The position numbers were made by a program, and so were the translations under genes. From Acidimicrobiia bacterium (GTDB lineage Bacteria > Actinomycetota > Acidimicrobiia > Acidimicrobiales > Ilumatobacteraceae), in contig JACDGA010000082.1 in the NCBI GenBank assembly GCA_013815505.1, forward strand, positions 1 to 7,577: a stretch of DNA of 7,577 bases, given 5' to 3'. Below the pieces are notes generated by a model. That model was not told where the DNA came from. It did not search any database and saw only the letters and a list, made by a program, of their open reading frames with translations. Below are positions 1-6,082 of the stretch, piece after piece; the first letter of the stretch is position 1, and each line of letters begins with the position of its first letter.

Positions 1-21
1 CCACCACACCACAGGTCAGGA

Positions 22-38
22 CGTGCCGGCGAGGCACG
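22..38 (-). terminator. Hairpin 12 bases after the binding-protein stop codon
   Basis: A perfect 6-bp stem (CGTGCC / GGCACG) encloses a 5-base loop, just past the stop codon of the sugar-binding lipoprotein gene. No run of U follows it in the minus-strand transcript, so it is not a canonical intrinsic terminator. In binding-protein-dependent sugar operons a hairpin here commonly protects the upstream message or attenuates read-through, so that the binding protein is made in excess over the permeases. Either role fits. The permease genes would lie beyond the left edge. Confidence 0.45.
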
Positions 39-50
39 CCCTACATCAAC

Positions 51-1544
51 TCAGGTCGGCCACGAGTCCTCGATGGCGTCGGCCGCCGCTTGCGGGTCGG
101 TCTCGCCGTTGACGAGTGCCGTTGCCTCACGCCAGAACGTGCCGGAGCCGACCTCGCCCGGCATCTGGTCCGAGCCGTCGAAGCCGGCAGGATCGCCGGT
201 AGCGAGCACCTCGAGGAAGCCTTGCTCGAGTGGGCTGTAGTTGTCCTGGTTGGCGTTGAGGTTGGCCGACAGGTAGCCCGAGATGAGGTCACCGCCGGGC
301 TCGCCGCCCAAGCGGGCGAGCTGTGCCACCTGGCGGTTGTCGGCGTACTCGGACGAGCCGTAGTACTCCATCACTGCCCACACCTCTGGTGCGTCGCGGA
401 ACGACGCAGCACTGGTGCCGGCGACGAGCACCGGGCTCTCCTCGGCGCTGGAACCGGGGAAGTAGAACGTGTCGATCTCGCCCTCCCCGTCGCCGAACGC
501 CGTGCCCTCTGGGAAGAAGGAGGCGAAGAAGTTGGCCTGGCGGTGCATCATGCACTCGCCGTCGACGAGCGCTCCGGCGTTGTCACCGAACGGCGTCGCC
601 GAGATCGAACCACCCGCGGCGAAGACAGCGCCTTCGGTTGCCCACAGGTCAGAGACCTGCGTCATCGCGTCGACGACCGGGGCGTCGTTGAACGGCGTGT
701 CGTGGGCGACCCAACCGTTGTAGTAGTCGAGCCCGTTCTCGCGCAGGATGATCTCCTCGGTCCAGTCCGTGAACGGCCAGCCCGTCGCCGGGCCGGACTC
801 CGTGCCGACGCACAACGGGACGTCGCCGTTGGCGATCATCTCGTCGTTCAGGGCGTAGAAGTCCTCGAGCGTCTCGGGCACGGCGTAGCCACCGGCTTCG
901 AACGCCGCAGGGCTGTACCAGACGAGCGACTTGAGGTCGGACTTGACGGGCACGCCGTACTGGGTGCCGTCCTCGCTCTGCCAGAACCCGAGCCAGTTCT
1001 CGTCCCAGTTCTCGGCCACCGACGTGTTCACGTCGTCGGGGATCGGGAAGAGGTCCTCGCTGGTGGCGAAGTCGCGCAGCTTGCCCGGCTGCGGGAAGAT
1101 CGCGATGTCGGGCGGGTTGCCGCCGGTGACCTGGCTGTTGATCTGCTGTTCGAAGTCACGAGCTCCGACGAACGTGATCTCCATGCCGTTGCGCTCGGCG
1201 AAGATGTCGAGCGCATCCTGCATCGCGCCCGCTTCCTCTTCCGAGCTTTCCGACCCGAACACCGTGACCTCGGTGCCCTCGAGCTCCGGATCCGCAGGGA
1301 TCGTGCCGCCCGGCGTGCCGGCCGTGGTCGTACCGGAGCCGGCCGTTGTGGTACCGGTGCCCGCCGTGGTGGTGCCGGTGCCGGGCGAGGTCGTCCCCGA
1401 GCCCGCCGTCGTGGTGTCGCTCTCCGCAGCGGTGGTGCCGGATTCGCCGGTGTCTTCCCCCGCCTCTTCCTCGGTGCTGCAGGCGCTCGCCGCGAGCGTG
1501 AACGCGAGCGGTATTGCGGCTAGCTTCAGCCAGCGCTTTCTCAT
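51..1544 (-). CDS. Sugar ABC transporter substrate-binding lipoprotein (family 1, AglE-like)
   Basis: This 497-residue protein binds a sugar or glycoside outside the membrane and delivers it to an ABC permease. Residues 1-21 form a lipoprotein signal peptide (MRKRW, hydrophobic core, lipobox ending ASAC), with the lipidated Cys at 22. Residues 23-80 are an acidic and then Thr/Gly-rich linker with five heptapeptide repeats. The mature solute-binding domain runs from about 91 to 497 and contains the segment NPPDIAIFPQPG (143-154), which resembles alpha-glucoside binding proteins. Trp and Tyr residues (W180, W184, W188, Y209, W256, W261) could stack on sugar rings. The ATG start follows AGGGGG at 4 bases. 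Its permeases and ATPase are not in view; they would be expected left of base 51. The LacI gene upstream and the operator at 1583-1596 imply sugar-responsive repression. The family is certain; the ligand is unknown. I infer a (sulfo)sugar from the neighbouring genes. Confidence 0.93.
   Translation of the reverse strand: MRKRWLKLAAIPLAFTLAASACSTEEEAGEDTGESGTTAAESDTTTAGSGTTSPGTGTTTAGTGTTTAGSGTTTAGTPGGTIPADPELEGTEVTVFGSESSEEEAGAMQDALDIFAERNGMEITFVGARDFEQQINSQVTGGNPPDIAIFPQPGKLRDFATSEDLFPIPDDVNTSVAENWDENWLGFWQSEDGTQYGVPVKSDLKSLVWYSPAAFEAGGYAVPETLEDFYALNDEMIANGDVPLCVGTESGPATGWPFTDWTEEIILRENGLDYYNGWVAHDTPFNDAPVVDAMTQVSDLWATEGAVFAAGGSISATPFGDNAGALVDGECMMHRQANFFASFFPEGTAFGDGEGEIDTFYFPGSSAEESPVLVAGTSAASFRDAPEVWAVMEYYGSSEYADNRQVAQLARLGGEPGGDLISGYLSANLNANQDNYSPLEQGFLEVLATGDPAGFDGSDQMPGEVGSGTFWREATALVNGETDPQAAADAIEDSWPT
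1311..1415 (-). repeat. Five 21-base repeats coding a Thr/Gly heptapeptide linker
   Basis: Residues 44-78 of the binding lipoprotein are five consecutive heptads: TTTAGSG, TTSPGTG, TTTAGTG, TTTAGSG and TTTAGTP. The DNA beneath is a degenerate 21-base minisatellite. A sixth, decayed unit (TTAAESD, 37-43) precedes it. The stretch is a flexible spacer between the lipid anchor and the binding domain, and Thr-rich linkers of this sort are plausible O-glycosylation sites in Actinobacteria. Repeat number could vary between strains by slippage. Confidence 0.85.
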
Positions 1545-1582
1545 GAGTCCCCCTTTGGAACCGCCGGGAGTGTCCCGACCGC

Positions 1583-1596
1583 TGCAAACGCTTTCA
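1583..1596. promoter_or_regulatory. LacI-family operator upstream of the binding-protein gene
   Basis: TGCAAACGCTTTCA matches the cre-like pattern bound by LacI/GalR regulators (TG-N-AA-N-CG-N-TT-N-CA), a dyad centred on the CG at 1589-1590. It lies 39 bases upstream of the binding-protein start codon and 45 bases beyond the stop of the LacI gene. It overlaps the likely -10 region of the minus-strand promoter. I saw no second good match in the other intergenic regions, so the LacI protein encoded next door probably represses the transporter operon locally. Confidence 0.82.
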
Positions 1597-1620
1597 TACC
1601 TGGTGCCCCTGGGTCAAGAA
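1593..1620 (-). promoter_or_regulatory. Possible promoter of the binding-protein gene
   Basis: On the minus strand a TATGAA -10-like hexamer sits at 1593-1598, with TTCTTG at 1615-1620 spaced 16 bases upstream. The better -35 match, TTGACC at 1612-1617, would leave only 13 bases to that -10. With 17-18 bases, its -10 would fall on AAAGCG/AAGCGT, inside the operator. Either choice places the operator where a bound repressor would block RNA polymerase. The exact hexamers are uncertain. Confidence 0.4.
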
Positions 1621-1640
1621 CGAAGGCCGCCGAATCGCGC

Positions 1641-2693
1641 TCACAGCATGGGCGGACCGGTCGTCGAGCGCACGACGAGCTCGGCCGTCGAAACGTGGTG
1701 CCCCGGTGCCGTGCGTTGCCCGCGCAGCCGCCGCACGAGTGCGCGAGCGGCCACGGCGCCATGCTCGGCGACGTGTTGGCGCACCGTCGTCAGACCCACG
1801 ACCGACGAGAGCTCGTGGTCGTCGACGCCGACGACCGACACGTCGCCGGGGACGTCGAGGCCCATGTCGCGTGCCGCCGCAAGGGCACCGAACGCCATCT
1901 CGTCGGACAGCGCGAAGATCGCCGACGGCGGGTTCTCACCGGAAAGCAACCTGCTGGCTGCGTCGTATCCACCCTCGATCGTGAACTGCCCGTCGACGAC
2001 GAGCGCCGGCTCGAGGTCGCCACCGATCCGCCCCAGCGCGAGGCCGGCGCCGGCGATGCGTTGGCCTGGGACGTCGAAGAACGACGGCTCCTCCGCCTGG
2101 GCGCCGATGACGCCGATGCGCCGGTGGCCGAGATCGAGCAGGTGCTGCGCCGCCAGCGAGCCGACGCGCACGTTGTCGACGTGGACGGACGGGAACGTGT
2201 CGGTCTGCTGCCCGATCGTGGCGACGGCAAGGCGTCGCCGTCCGAGCTGTTCCAGCTCGTGCGGCGGCAAGGCGACCTCGACGAAGATCATCCCGTCGGT
2301 GTGGCGTTCGAGCTCCGCCGCAGTGGCGACGACCTCGTGGCGCAGTTCGGCGTTGGGCGCGGTGAGCACGAGGAGGTCATAGCCCTCCTCGGTGCAGACA
2401 GCCTCGGCGCCGGCAACGACGTTGGAGAAGTACCAGGAGTTGATCAGCGGGACGACGATGGCGATCGTGTGGCTGCGTCCGGTCGCGAGCCTCGCCGCAG
2501 CCGGGTTCGCCCGGTAGTTCAGCTCGCGGGCGACGCGCTCGACCTTGGTCCTCGTCGATGCGGCGACGTTGGGGAGGCCCCGCAGCGCGCGACTGACCGT
2601 GGCGACCGAGACACCGGCCGCTGTGGCCACCTGCTCGATGGTCGACCGCTCGACGATCGGCGACGAGGCAGGAGCCTTCGTCGATGGCGTCAC
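1641..2693 (-). CDS. LacI/GalR-family transcriptional repressor
   Basis: This 350-residue protein is probably a repressor relieved by a sugar ligand. The N-terminal helix-turn-helix is at about 19-38 (IEQVATAAGVSVATVSRALR). The minor-groove hinge helix is at about 59-73, with NPAAARLATGR and the lever Leu 69. A periplasmic-binding-protein-like sensor domain follows (about 76-345), with the usual landmarks H171-V-D-N, LGHRRIGVIG (188-197) and SDEMAFGAL (263-271). Length is normal for the family. No Shine-Dalgarno sequence clearly decides the start. GTG at 2693 is used here; an in-frame GTG at 2711 adds six residues, and a leaderless message is possible. The open frame continues far upstream, but that part is antisense to the monooxygenase gene and is not LacI-like. 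The neighbouring cre-like site at 1583-1596 is the obvious target. The gene lies 92 bases after the monooxygenase and may be read from the same message. Confidence 0.93.
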   Translation of the reverse strand: MTPSTKAPASSPIVERSTIEQVATAAGVSVATVSRALRGLPNVAASTRTKVERVARELNYRANPAAARLATGRSHTIAIVVPLINSWYFSNVVAGAEAVCTEEGYDLLVLTAPNAELRHEVVATAAELERHTDGMIFVEVALPPHELEQLGRRRLAVATIGQQTDTFPSVHVDNVRVGSLAAQHLLDLGHRRIGVIGAQAEEPSFFDVPGQRIAGAGLALGRIGGDLEPALVVDGQFTIEGGYDAASRLLSGENPPSAIFALSDEMAFGALAAARDMGLDVPGDVSVVGVDDHELSSVVGLTTVRQHVAEHGAVAARALVRRLRGQRTAPGHHVSTAELVVRSTTGPPML

Positions 2694-2715
2694 GGCGCCA
2701 CGGTAGTTCACCCCT

Positions 2716-2727
2716 TGACGTGCGTCA
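2716..2727. promoter_or_regulatory. Palindrome TGACG-TG-CGTCA before the LacI gene
   Basis: A perfect 5+5 inverted repeat with a 2-base centre lies between the monooxygenase stop and the LacI start, ending 4 bases before the alternative GTG at 2711. The shape resembles operators of GntR-type and other dimeric regulators, so it could be a regulatory site for the LacI gene. Ten matched bases in GC-rich DNA can also arise by chance. Confidence 0.3.
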
Positions 2728-2785
2728 CTCCCTGCCTCACTCCGGCCGACGGCGAGCGAGACGCGGCGGATGCAGCGCGAGTGGC

Positions 2786-3970
2786 TCAGTTGGGGTCCAC
2801 GGGGTCGGGTGTGAACTGCAGCGGGCCGTGCTCGAGGTGCGGCAGCACGTGCCGGGCGAACAGGTCGCACTCGGCGGCGTGCGGGTAGCCCGAGAGGATG
2901 AACGCCTCGATGCCGGCGTCGCTCAGCTCGTTGAGCTTCGCCAGCACCTGGTCGGGATCGCCGACGATGGCTGCGCCGGCGCCGGATCGGGCACGACCGA
3001 CTCCGGTCCACAGGTGGCGCTCGGCGTAGCCCTCGTCGTCGGCCTCGTCGCGCAGCGCCGCCTGACGCGAGACACCCGCCGAGGTCGAGTCGAGCGAGCG
3101 TTGGCGGATCGCTGCGCCCGTGTCGTCGTCGAGCCGCGAGAGCAGGCGGCGGGCAGCCTCTCGCGCAGCGTCCTCGGTCTCGCGCACGATGACGTGCGAC
3201 CGCCATCCGTAGCGGAGGTGGCGACCCTTCGCCTCGGCACGGGCGTCCATGTCGGCCTTGACGGCGAGCACCTTGTCGGTGGTGTCAGGCCACATGAGGA
3301 ACACGTCGGCGCCGGCTGCGGCGCACTCGCGAGCGGCGGGCGACAGTCCGCCGAAGTAGAACAGCGGGCTCGACCCTGACACGGTCCTCACCCGCGGCGG
3401 GTCGACCTCGACATCGAGGAAGTCGCCGTGGAAGTTCACGGCCTTGCCGTCGAGCAGTTCGCGCAGCACGTGCATGACCTCGATCGAGCGGCGATAGCGG
3501 GGCTCACTGTCGAGCTTCTCGCCGGGCAGGTCGCTCGAGATGATGTTGACGGTGAGCCGGCCGTCCATCATCTGATCGATGGTGGCGAGCTGACGTGCGA
3601 GCTGGGGGACCACGAGCTCGCCGCAGCGCACGGCGAGCAGCATCCGCAGCGATGTGATCGGCGCCATCGCCGCGCAGAACGCCGTGTTGTCGATGCCGAG
3701 CTGGTAGCCGGACGGCAGCAGCACGTTGTCGAAGCCGTAGCGGTCGGCCGCCAGCACGATGTTGCGGCAGTGCTCGAACGAGCTGGCGAGCAACGGATCC
3801 GGCTGGCCGAGGAACTCGTAGTCGTCATCGCACAAGGCGGAAAACCATGCAAGTTCGGGCTCGTCGGCCGCTTCGCTTTCTCCTCGCGCCGCGTGCGACT
3901 CGTCGCTGGCGCTTCCCTCGTCGCGCGCCGTGACATCGTCGCGGGGGGTTTGTCGGTCGTGGTCGGTCAT
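2786..3970 (-). CDS. SsuD-like FMNH2-dependent (alkane)sulfonate monooxygenase
   Basis: This 394-residue enzyme belongs to the bacterial luciferase-like (LLM) TIM-barrel family. It probably uses FMNH2 and O2 to cleave a C-S bond in an organosulfonate, releasing sulfite and an aldehyde. The similarity to E. coli SsuD is extensive: WF...YEFLG (42-55), LFYFGG (203-208), RSHVIVRET (257-265), SRLDDDT (278-284), LWTGVGRARSGAGAAIVG (320-337) and ILSGYPH (358-364). The SsuD catalytic residues Arg226, His228, Arg297, Tyr331 and His333 correspond to R257, H259, R328, Y362 and H364. Two oddities stand out. There is an acidic, low-complexity extension of about 40 residues at the N-terminus. The SsuD substrate-pocket segment around Cys54 is replaced by SGYQLGIDNT (87-96). 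The start is secure: GGAGGT lies 7 bases upstream, and the ATG overlaps the upstream gene's stop as ATGA. The partner flavin reductase is not in the window. It could be a sulfoquinovose monooxygenase (SmoC-like); family certain, substrate inferred. Confidence 0.9.
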   Translation of the reverse strand: MTDHDRQTPRDDVTARDEGSASDESHAARGESEAADEPELAWFSALCDDDYEFLGQPDPLLASSFEHCRNIVLAADRYGFDNVLLPSGYQLGIDNTAFCAAMAPITSLRMLLAVRCGELVVPQLARQLATIDQMMDGRLTVNIISSDLPGEKLDSEPRYRRSIEVMHVLRELLDGKAVNFHGDFLDVEVDPPRVRTVSGSSPLFYFGGLSPAARECAAAGADVFLMWPDTTDKVLAVKADMDARAEAKGRHLRYGWRSHVIVRETEDAAREAARRLLSRLDDDTGAAIRQRSLDSTSAGVSRQAALRDEADDEGYAERHLWTGVGRARSGAGAAIVGDPDQVLAKLNELSDAGIEAFILSGYPHAAECDLFARHVLPHLEHGPLQFTPDPVDPN

Positions 3971-5064
3971 GCGAGGACCTCCTTCATCTGGACGGGGCGG
4001 CCGAGCTCGATGCTGCGGTGTGCGGCGACCCCCATCGCAACGGACCAGAGGCCGTCGTGCAGCGTCGCGTCGGGTGGCGTCCCTGATCGGATCGAGTCGA
4101 GGAAGCGCACGTGCTCGAGGTAGCTCGAGCCGCCGTGGAGGCCTCGGTGGGCGATCGACGAATCGTCGATGGTCATCGACTCGACGGCGCCGATCCAGTG
4201 CTCGCCGCGGCGGCCGAGGCGCACGAGGTTCTCGGGGATGAGCGCTTCGATCTTGCCGTCGGAGCCCGCCACGGAGATCTCCTCCTGGTTGTGGGTGGCC
4301 TCGGCGAACATGCAGAGGTCGAGCATCGCTCTCGCGCCGCTCGCGTAGTCGACGATGACGTAGGCGTTGTCGAGCATGTCGGCGGGACGTCCGTCGACGA
4401 CCTCGTCGAGATGGTTGACGTCCTGGCCACCCGATGCCATCACGCGATCCGGGCGCTCACGCAGGATGAGGTTCATCAGGTCGAAGAAGTGGCATGCCTT
4501 CTCGACCAGCGTCCCGCCCGTGTTCTCGCTGAGCCGGTTCCACTGGTCGACCTTGTGCAGGAAGGGGAAGCGGTGCTCGCGCATCGCCACCATCCGTGTG
4601 CGGCCGACCTCGCCACCGTGGACGCGGCGCACGAGCTCGGCGATCGCCGGCATGTAGCGGTACTCGAGGCCGACCCACGTCACCGCGACGCCCTGCCGGC
4701 GCTCGTCGAGGGCGATGATCCGCTGGCAATCGGCCACCGTGGTACACAGCGGCTTCTCCACGAGGACGTGGATGTCGGTCGCGAGCGTGTCGGCGAGCAC
4801 GTCGACGTGCGTATGGTCGGGCGTCGCAACCACCACGGCGTCGCAGAGGCCGCTCTCGAGGAGGTCGCGATGGCTCTTGAACGGCTCGGCGACGTGCTGT
4901 GACGCTGCGGATCCGGCATCGAGCGAGTCGGCGTTCGTGTCGGCGATGGCCGTGACCTCGACACCGTCGAGGGCCACAAGATCGGCAATGTGCTCTCTCC
5001 CCATCATGCCGGTGCCGATCACGCCGTAGCGGACGGTCGCCGAGCTCGCCGTTGAACTCGTCAT
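3967..5064 (-). CDS. Gfo/Idh/MocA-family NAD(P)-dependent sugar oxidoreductase
   Basis: This 365-residue protein has an N-terminal Rossmann fold with G14-V-I-G-T-G19-M-M-G22 and the segment VVVATPDHTHVDV (77-89). The family catalytic signature E103-K-P105 follows, and then the C-terminal alpha/beta domain with GGTLVEKACHFFD (183-195). K104 and H192 are the expected catalytic pair. Members oxidise or reduce sugars and cyclitols; some (GH109- and GH188-type) use transient NAD-dependent oxidation to cleave glycosides. The gene overlaps the SsuD-like monooxygenase by 4 bases, so the two proteins are translationally coupled and likely act in one pathway. The start is not fully settled. ATG at 5064 has GGGAGG only 2 bases upstream, which is tight; ATG at 5082 adds six residues but has no ribosome binding site. 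Expression probably depends on the divergent LysR regulator. It could instead act on the aldehyde product of the monooxygenase, for example as a reductase. Confidence 0.88.
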   Translation of the reverse strand: MTSSTASSATVRYGVIGTGMMGREHIADLVALDGVEVTAIADTNADSLDAGSAASQHVAEPFKSHRDLLESGLCDAVVVATPDHTHVDVLADTLATDIHVLVEKPLCTTVADCQRIIALDERRQGVAVTWVGLEYRYMPAIAELVRRVHGGEVGRTRMVAMREHRFPFLHKVDQWNRLSENTGGTLVEKACHFFDLMNLILRERPDRVMASGGQDVNHLDEVVDGRPADMLDNAYVIVDYASGARAMLDLCMFAEATHNQEEISVAGSDGKIEALIPENLVRLGRRGEHWIGAVESMTIDDSSIAHRGLHGGSSYLEHVRFLDSIRSGTPPDATLHDGLWSVAMGVAAHRSIELGRPVQMKEVLA

Positions 5065-5122
5065 CACCTCCCAGGAAACCATGTCCGGGGCGCCGGCAGA
5101 ACGTCGCGATGCACTCCAAGGA

Positions 5123-5128
5123 TATAGT
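5123..5128 (+). promoter_or_regulatory. Candidate -10 element of the LysR gene
   Basis: TATAGT matches the consensus -10 hexamer at five of six positions and is one of few AT-rich spots in this region. It ends 9 bases before the ATG at 5137, so transcription from it would give a leaderless or nearly leaderless message. The same TATA stretch, read on the minus strand as TATATC (5121-5126), could serve the divergent oxidoreductase-monooxygenase operon with a leader of about 50 bases. No convincing -35 is visible for either direction. Confidence 0.45.
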
Positions 5129-5138
5129 CTGTGCCTAT
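5124..5138. promoter_or_regulatory. LysR-type T-N11-A box (ATAG-N7-CTAT) between divergent genes
   Basis: The interrupted palindrome ATAG-TCTGTGC-CTAT fits the LysR-regulator binding pattern (T at 5125, A at 5137, 11 bases between). It overlaps the putative -10 and the start codon of the LysR gene, where binding would autorepress. It also lies 60 bases before the oxidoreductase start codon, where it could serve activation of the minus-strand operon. The four-base arms are short, so this rests on position as much as on sequence. Confidence 0.5.
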
Positions 5139-6066
5139 GGCATCCATCTCGATCGTCGATGGAATCGACGTGTCGTCGCTGCGGCTGTTCCTGTCTGTCG
5201 TCGAGCTCGGCAGCGTCTCGAAGGCGGCGCAGCGCCACCAGCTCGCGCAGCCCTCGGCGACGGCCAAGCTGCACAAGCTCGAACGCCAGCTCGGCGTGCA
5301 GCTGCTCGACCGCGGGCCATCGGGTTCGTCGGCGACGGCCGACGGCGGCCGACTCGCAGCGAGCTGCGCCGAGGTGATCGCCGGGGTCGTGGCGCTCGTC
5401 GACCGTGCCGAGATGCTGCGCGCCGATCGCCGGCGTCTCACGATCGCGACGACACGTCACGTGGCCGACCACTTCCTGCCGGCGTGGATCTCGGCCTGCG
5501 AGTTGGACGAGGTTCGCGTCGAGCTGTTGGAGGCCGACACGCTCTCTGTCGCGCAGGCGGTTCGAGCGGGAGAGGCGGTGCTCGGGTTCACGGAAGGACC
5601 AGCGGCGCCGCTCGCCGTGCGGTCCGAGGTGGTCGGTGGCGAGCAGGTCGTGGCCGTGGTGGGGCGGTCACACGAGTGGTACCGCCGTCGACGACCGTTG
5701 TCGGCTCGCGAGGTCGGCCGTGCGACGTTGGTGCTCGGGCGGCGTGGCTCGGGGACTCGCGACGTCGTCGAGGCGGCGATGGCGCCGCTCGGCCTCGGCG
5801 AGGAAGGCGGTCAGGTGGAGGTGTCGAGCTCGGCCGGCGCCCGTCTCGCCGCGCTCAGCGGCGTCGGCGTGGCGTTCGTGCCGCGCTGCAGAGTGGTCGC
5901 CGAGGTGCGCAGCGGCGACCTGCGCGTGGTACGGCTCGCCGACGTGCGCATCGACCAGCCGATCCGGGTGATCTGGCGAGGTGCCCGTCCCGCCGATGCC
6001 GCCGCACGCCAGCTCCTCGAGCACCTCCGCGTCCGTGCTGGCGCAGCCACCGCAGCCGGGTCGTAG
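5131..6066 (+). CDS. LysR-family transcriptional regulator
   Basis: This 311-residue regulator has an N-terminal winged helix-turn-helix (about 14-72) with VSSLRLFLSVVELGSVSKAA (14-33) and the recognition-helix stretch LAQPSATAKLHKLERQLGVQ (38-57). A linker helix and a two-lobed effector domain follow (about 102-300). GTG at 5131 has AAGGA 8 bases upstream and is used here. ATG at 5137 (two residues shorter) lies 9 bases after a TATAGT element and would be a leaderless start, so the two signals are mutually exclusive. It diverges from the oxidoreductase-monooxygenase pair across roughly 60 bases, the classic arrangement of a LysR protein that controls both itself and the neighbouring operon. 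In Proteobacteria, SsuD-type genes are controlled by the LysR proteins Cbl and CysB, so the pairing makes functional sense. The effector is not known. Confidence 0.93.
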   Translation: MPMASISIVDGIDVSSLRLFLSVVELGSVSKAAQRHQLAQPSATAKLHKLERQLGVQLLDRGPSGSSATADGGRLAASCAEVIAGVVALVDRAEMLRADRRRLTIATTRHVADHFLPAWISACELDEVRVELLEADTLSVAQAVRAGEAVLGFTEGPAAPLAVRSEVVGGEQVVAVVGRSHEWYRRRRPLSAREVGRATLVLGRRGSGTRDVVEAAMAPLGLGEEGGQVEVSSSAGARLAALSGVGVAFVPRCRVVAEVRSGDLRVVRLADVRIDQPIRVIWRGARPADAAARQLLEHLRVRAGAATAAGS

Positions 6067-6067
6067 C

Positions 6068-6081
6068 CCGAGGGCGCTCGG
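6068..6081. terminator. Bidirectional hairpin between convergent genes
   Basis: A perfect 5-bp stem (CCGAG / CTCGG) with a GGCG tetraloop fills the 16-base gap between the LysR stop codon and the stop of the convergent ABM gene. An overlapping odd palindrome, CGGCTC-A-GAGCCG (6079-6091), follows it. There is no U-run on either side, so it is a plausible but weak shared terminator. Confidence 0.4.
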
Positions 6082-6082
6082 C

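Noticed and set aside
90..1523. A 477-codon open frame on the plus strand opposite the binding-protein gene
   Set aside because: It is antisense to a certain gene, is rich in Arg/Val/Gly/Ala/Glu, and shows no domain. Long antisense frames are expected when third positions are almost always G or C.
1695..2888. A 397-codon plus-strand open frame opposite the LacI gene
   Set aside because: It has the same antisense composition (Asp/Arg/Val-rich) and no family motif, and the LacI protein on the other strand explains the sequence fully.
2694..3206. N-terminal extension of the LacI frame by about 170 residues
   Set aside because: The extension is Arg-rich, overlaps the monooxygenase gene on the same strand in another frame, and LacI proteins begin just before the helix-turn-helix.
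5065..5472. Long N-terminal extension of the Gfo/Idh frame
   Set aside because: It is antisense to the LysR helix-turn-helix coding region. The Rossmann motif starts 14 residues after the ATG at 5064, as is usual for the family.
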